A stretch of 64,000 bases of DNA, from NCBI GenBank assembly GCA_016839055.1, contig JAEKNX010000015.1, positions 59,347 to 123,346 on the forward strand, in the 5' to 3' direction. Below are positions 61,629 to 64,000 of this stretch, in pieces; within the stretch, counting starts at the first letter, position 1; each line of letters starts with the position of its first letter. Source of the stretch: Spirochaetales bacterium. Lineage in GTDB: Bacteria > Spirochaetota > Spirochaetia > UBA9216. Made by a program: the position numbers and the translations under genes. The notes below the pieces were generated by a model, which was not told the origin of the DNA, did no database searches, and was given only the letters and a program-made list of their open reading frames with translations.

Positions 61629-64000
61629 TTAAAGGTTACGGGCAGTTTCCTTTATAACATAGACTTCAAAGATATCGCCTATCTGAACGTCAAGGTAGTT
61701 TTCAATTCCGATACCACATTCATAACCGGTTTCAACTTCCTTCGCGTCGTCCTTAAATCTCCTGAGTGAGGTAATCTTACCTGAGTGGAGGATGACACCT
61801 TCACGAATAACATGGGCGCTCTCATTCCTTCTAATTTTTCCACTTTTGACATAACAACCTGCAATAAGACCAATCTTCGGCACCTTAAAGACTTCACGTA
61901 CTTCAGCTGTTCCGAGGGTTTCCTCAGAAAGTTCAGGAGCAAGCATCCCTTCCATCGCGGCCCTAATATCTGCAACCGCATCATAGATAATGTTGTACTT
62001 TCGAATATCAACCTTCTCTCTTTCAGCTATTGCCTGAGCCTTAGCCGTCGGTCTTACGTGGAAACCGATAATTATAGCGTTCGATGCCGAGGCAAGGGTA
62101 ACGTCATTCTCGACGATAGCGCCGACTGCAGAATGTATAGGAGTTAGTTTAATCTCATCAGTACTAAGCTTCTTGAGTGAAGTCTGTAAGGCCTCAACCG
62201 AACCGTGAACATCACCCTTAATAATAACCTTGAGTTCCTGAATAGCACCGTCCTGGATAGAATCATAGAGATTATCCAGGGTTATCTTAGTGAGGTTCTC
62301 AGCCTTTCCGAGTTTCTCGAGTTCCTGACGTTTCTCGCCGACCATCCTGGCCGTTTTTTCATTCTCAGTAACCTGAAAAGGTGATCCTGCGCTGGGCAGT
62401 CCGGTAAAGCCGAGAATCTCTACCGGCGTTGCCGGTCCGGCCTCGGTTATCTTGTTTTCCTTGTCATCGAAGAGCGCTCTGACCTTGCCCGGGTAAATAC
62501 CGGCGACAAAAGTGTCTCCAACCCGGAGGGTTCCGCGCTCAATAAGTACAGAAGATACAATACCGCGGCCCTGATCAACCTTAGATTCTATAACCTTACC
62601 TTCTGCTCGGCAGTTTTTATTTGCTTTGAGCTCAAGAAGCTCTGCCTGAAGAATAATGGTATCAAGAAGTTCTTTAACACCGGTACCCGTAAGCGCCGAT
62701 ATCTCGTTAAAAAGAGTAGTTCCGCCCCAGTCTTCAGGAATAAGATTGTATTCTGAAAGTTGCTGTTTAACTCGGTCAACATTGGCCTCGGGAAGGTCGC
62801 ATTTATTTACCGCAATTATAATAGGAACCTTTGCCTCTTTAGCATGGTTAATGGCTTCAATAGTCTGAGGCATTACTCCGTCGTTTGCCGCTACCACAAG
62901 GATAACGATATCCGTAACCTGAGCCCCTCTGGCTCTCATCATTGTAAATGCTTCATGACCGGGAGTATCGAGAAAGACGATTGCGCCCTGGTCGAGTTCT
63001 ACCTTGTAAGCACCTATATGCTGGGTTATTCCACCATGCTCACCGGCGACAATGTCAGTTTCACGAATCGCATCGAGAAGTTTTGTTTTACCATGATCTA
63101 CATGACCCATGATGGTGACAATCGGAGATCTTGGTTGAAGATCCTCATCGATGTCTGTTTCGCTTTCAATAAGAGTTTCATCGTAGAGAGAAACTATTTT
63201 TACCTTGCAGTTATACTCACCCGCAAGTATTTCGGCAGTTTCCGCATCAATTTGCTGATTGATTGTGACCATCATGCCCATTCCCATAAGCTTCCCGATA
63301 AGTTCAGAAGCTTTAAGGTTCATCTTTCTGGCGAGGTCGGAAACTGTGATAACTTCCATCATCTCAATTTCAGAAGGCACAGGGTTTGCACGCTGTACAG
63401 TCTTCTTCTTTATATGAAAATCTCTCTCAAGATCTGTTCTCTTCCTATAATCAGCTTTTTTCTTTGTTTTAAAAACCTTTCGTCCAGGTGTTTTCTTGTT
63501 TTCATCTGCTGTTGCCGATGAAGTGCCTGGTTTTCCGCCTGGTCCGCCTGGTCTGCTGCCTGGTCCGCCTGGTCTACCCTGGTAACCGCCGCCGCCGGCA
63601 GGTCTTCCACCCTGGTATCCGCCGCCACCGGCAGGTCTTCCACCCTGGTATCCGCCGCCTGCAGGTCTGTCGCCCTGAGGTCTATTGCCCTGGTATCCGG
63701 TACCGGCAGGTCTGTCGCCCTGAGGCCTGGTACCCTGGTAACCGGTACCGGCAGGCCTGTCACCCTGAGGTCTATTACCCTGGTATCCGCCGCCCTGTCC
63801 CTGGTATCCACCGGCAGGCCTGTCACCCTGAGGTCTATTGCCCTGGTAACCGCCGCCCTGGCCCTGGTATCCGCCGGAAGGTCTATCGCCTTGAGGTCTA
63901 TTGCCCTGGTAACCGGTACCTGCAGGTCTGTCGCCCTGAGGTCTATTGCCCTGGTAACCGCCGCCCTGGCCCTGGTATCCGCCGGAAGGTCTGTCGCCCT
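61629..64000 (-). CDS. infB: translation initiation factor IF-2, 5' end outside window
   Basis: IF-2 is the GTPase that brings fMet-tRNA to the 30S subunit. The frame is open from 61629 to the window edge (about 790 codons) and is incomplete at its N-terminus. It has an IF2_N domain ([21 protein letters not shown]), the G1 motif [20 protein letters not shown], the following beta-barrel, and IF2-specific C1/C2 domains. Upstream of the IF2_N domain is a long Gly/Arg/Pro/Gln repeat region. It heads the rbfA-truB-ribF-rpsO-pnp series. Confidence 0.96.
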   Translation of the reverse strand, partial: GDRPSGGYQGQGGGYQGNRPQGDRPAGTGYQGNRPQGDRPSGGYQGQGGGYQGNRPQGDRPAGGYQGQGGGYQGNRPQGDRPAGTGYQGTRPQGDRPAGTGYQGNRPQGDRPAGGGYQGGRPAGGGGYQGGRPAGGGGYQGRPGGPGSRPGGPGGKPGTSSATADENKKTPGRKVFKTKKKADYRKRTDLERDFHIKKKTVQRANPVPSEIEMMEVITVSDLARKMNLKASELIGKLMGMGMMVTINQQIDAETAEILAGEYNCKVKIVSLYDETLIESETDIDEDLQPRSPIVTIMGHVDHGKTKLLDAIRETDIVAGEHGGITQHIGAYKVELDQGAIVFLDTPGHEAFTMMRARGAQVTDIVILVVAANDGVMPQTIEAINHAKEAKVPIIIAVNKCDLPEANVDRVKQQLSEYNLIPEDWGGTTLFNEISALTGTGVKELLDTIILQAELLELKANKNCRAEGKVIESKVDQGRGIVSSVLIERGTLRVGDTFVAGIYPGKVRALFDDKENKITEAGPATPVEILGFTGLPSAGSPFQVTENEKTARMVGEKRQELEKLGKAENLTKITLDNLYDSIQDGAIQELKVIIKGDVHGSVEALQTSLKKLSTDEIKLTPIHSAVGAIVENDVTLASASNAIIIGFHVRPTAKAQAIAEREKVDIRKYNIIYDAVADIRAAMEGMLAPELSEETLGTAEVREVFKVPKIGLIAGCYVKSGKIRRNESAHVIREGVILHSGKITSLRRFKDDAKEVETGYECGIGIENYLDVQIGDIFEVYVIKETARNL
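63525..64000 (-). repeat. in-frame Gly/Arg/Gln repeat region of IF-2
   Basis: The coding strand repeats units such as [15 protein letters not shown] and YQGQGGG, with variants ([16 protein letters not shown]), in one uninterrupted frame to the window end. Units are roughly 15-24 residues with strong nucleotide similarity. They encode a disordered, positively charged, tyrosine-containing linker typical of some spirochaete and actinobacterial IF-2 proteins. Confidence 0.9.

Noticed and set aside
62760..63521. A 253-residue plus-strand frame antisense to infB.
   Set aside because: It lies wholly opposite conserved IF-2 GTPase codons, lacks any recognisable domain and has no ribosome site.
63410..64000. 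The direct repeats looked at first like a CRISPR array or a separate minus-strand gene rich in Asp/Arg/Val.
   Set aside because: The repeats vary in unit length, have no unique spacers and stay in one reading frame that continues straight into IF2_N; the other frame is a shadow of the repeat.

Overview
The window looks like a chromosomal segment of a free-living or non-pallidum spirochaete (Spirochaetales, Treponema/Spirochaeta-like). The evidence is gene order and gene architecture. There is a dnaG-rpoD cluster beside mreBCD-PBP2-rodA, and an infB-rbfA-truB-ribF-rpsO-pnp block leading into dut, lptF/lptG, tgt and murJ. GreA is about 900 residues long with a large helical N-terminus, a spirochaete trait, and IF2 has a Gly/Arg/Gln repeat N-terminus. 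No search could be run, so the taxonomic call rests on recognised architecture only. Coding density is very high, operons use ATGA, TTGA and TAATG junctions, and none of the three tRNA genes encodes CCA.

Layout. Positions 1-2075 (accessory): a RecQ-type helicase gene on the minus strand survives only as two fragments (1-360 and about 1717-1872). Between them, on the opposite strand and with its own promoter, lies a lipoprotein gene whose seven 41-residue Asp-box repeats should fold into a seven-bladed beta-propeller. A tRNA-Leu gene borders it. 2117-6642: tcdA, a TatD-family hydrolase, a zinc-ribbon protein, an HisKA_2-type sensor kinase, tRNA-Thr, tRNA-Tyr and a CxxCxxCC protein. 6667-17996: a long plus-strand run of an MBL-fold hydrolase, a 1401-residue OmpA/FlgD-like envelope protein, mltG, dnaG, rpoD, a zinc-ribbon coiled-coil protein and the RNase P RNA. 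18024-27120: a TPR protein, mreBCD, mrdA, rodA and a two-module radical SAM protein.

27111-44499 is mostly minus strand: mazG, a small membrane protein, a lipoprotein overlapping a CHASE2 adenylate cyclase, an rpsA-led tail (GAF/AAA+ regulator, TPR protein), and recA-folK-scpA-scpB-rluB-cmk-rpsA in one direction. These are followed by a three-gene envelope operon of unknown function and rpe. 44691-50097 (plus): a TPR protein, long greA and a vWA-domain protein. 50099-64000 (minus): a HEAT-repeat protein, murJ, tgt, lptG, lptF, dut, pnp, rpsO, ribF, truB, rbfA and infB (open at the window end).

How it works together: most genes serve the core information machinery (replication priming, the main sigma factor, RNase P, RecA, condensin ScpAB, S1, IF2 and ribosome maturation) or envelope and shape (MreBCD-PBP2-RodA, MltG, MurJ, LptFG, OmpA-type anchor). 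Beyond gene content, two observations stand out. One is the lipoprotein-split helicase. The other is a set of long, nearly perfect inverted repeats inside genes (sensor kinase, dnaG, mreC, folK twice, vWA gene) and in the P12 region of RNase P RNA. These are far more than chance predicts and lack terminator T-runs.
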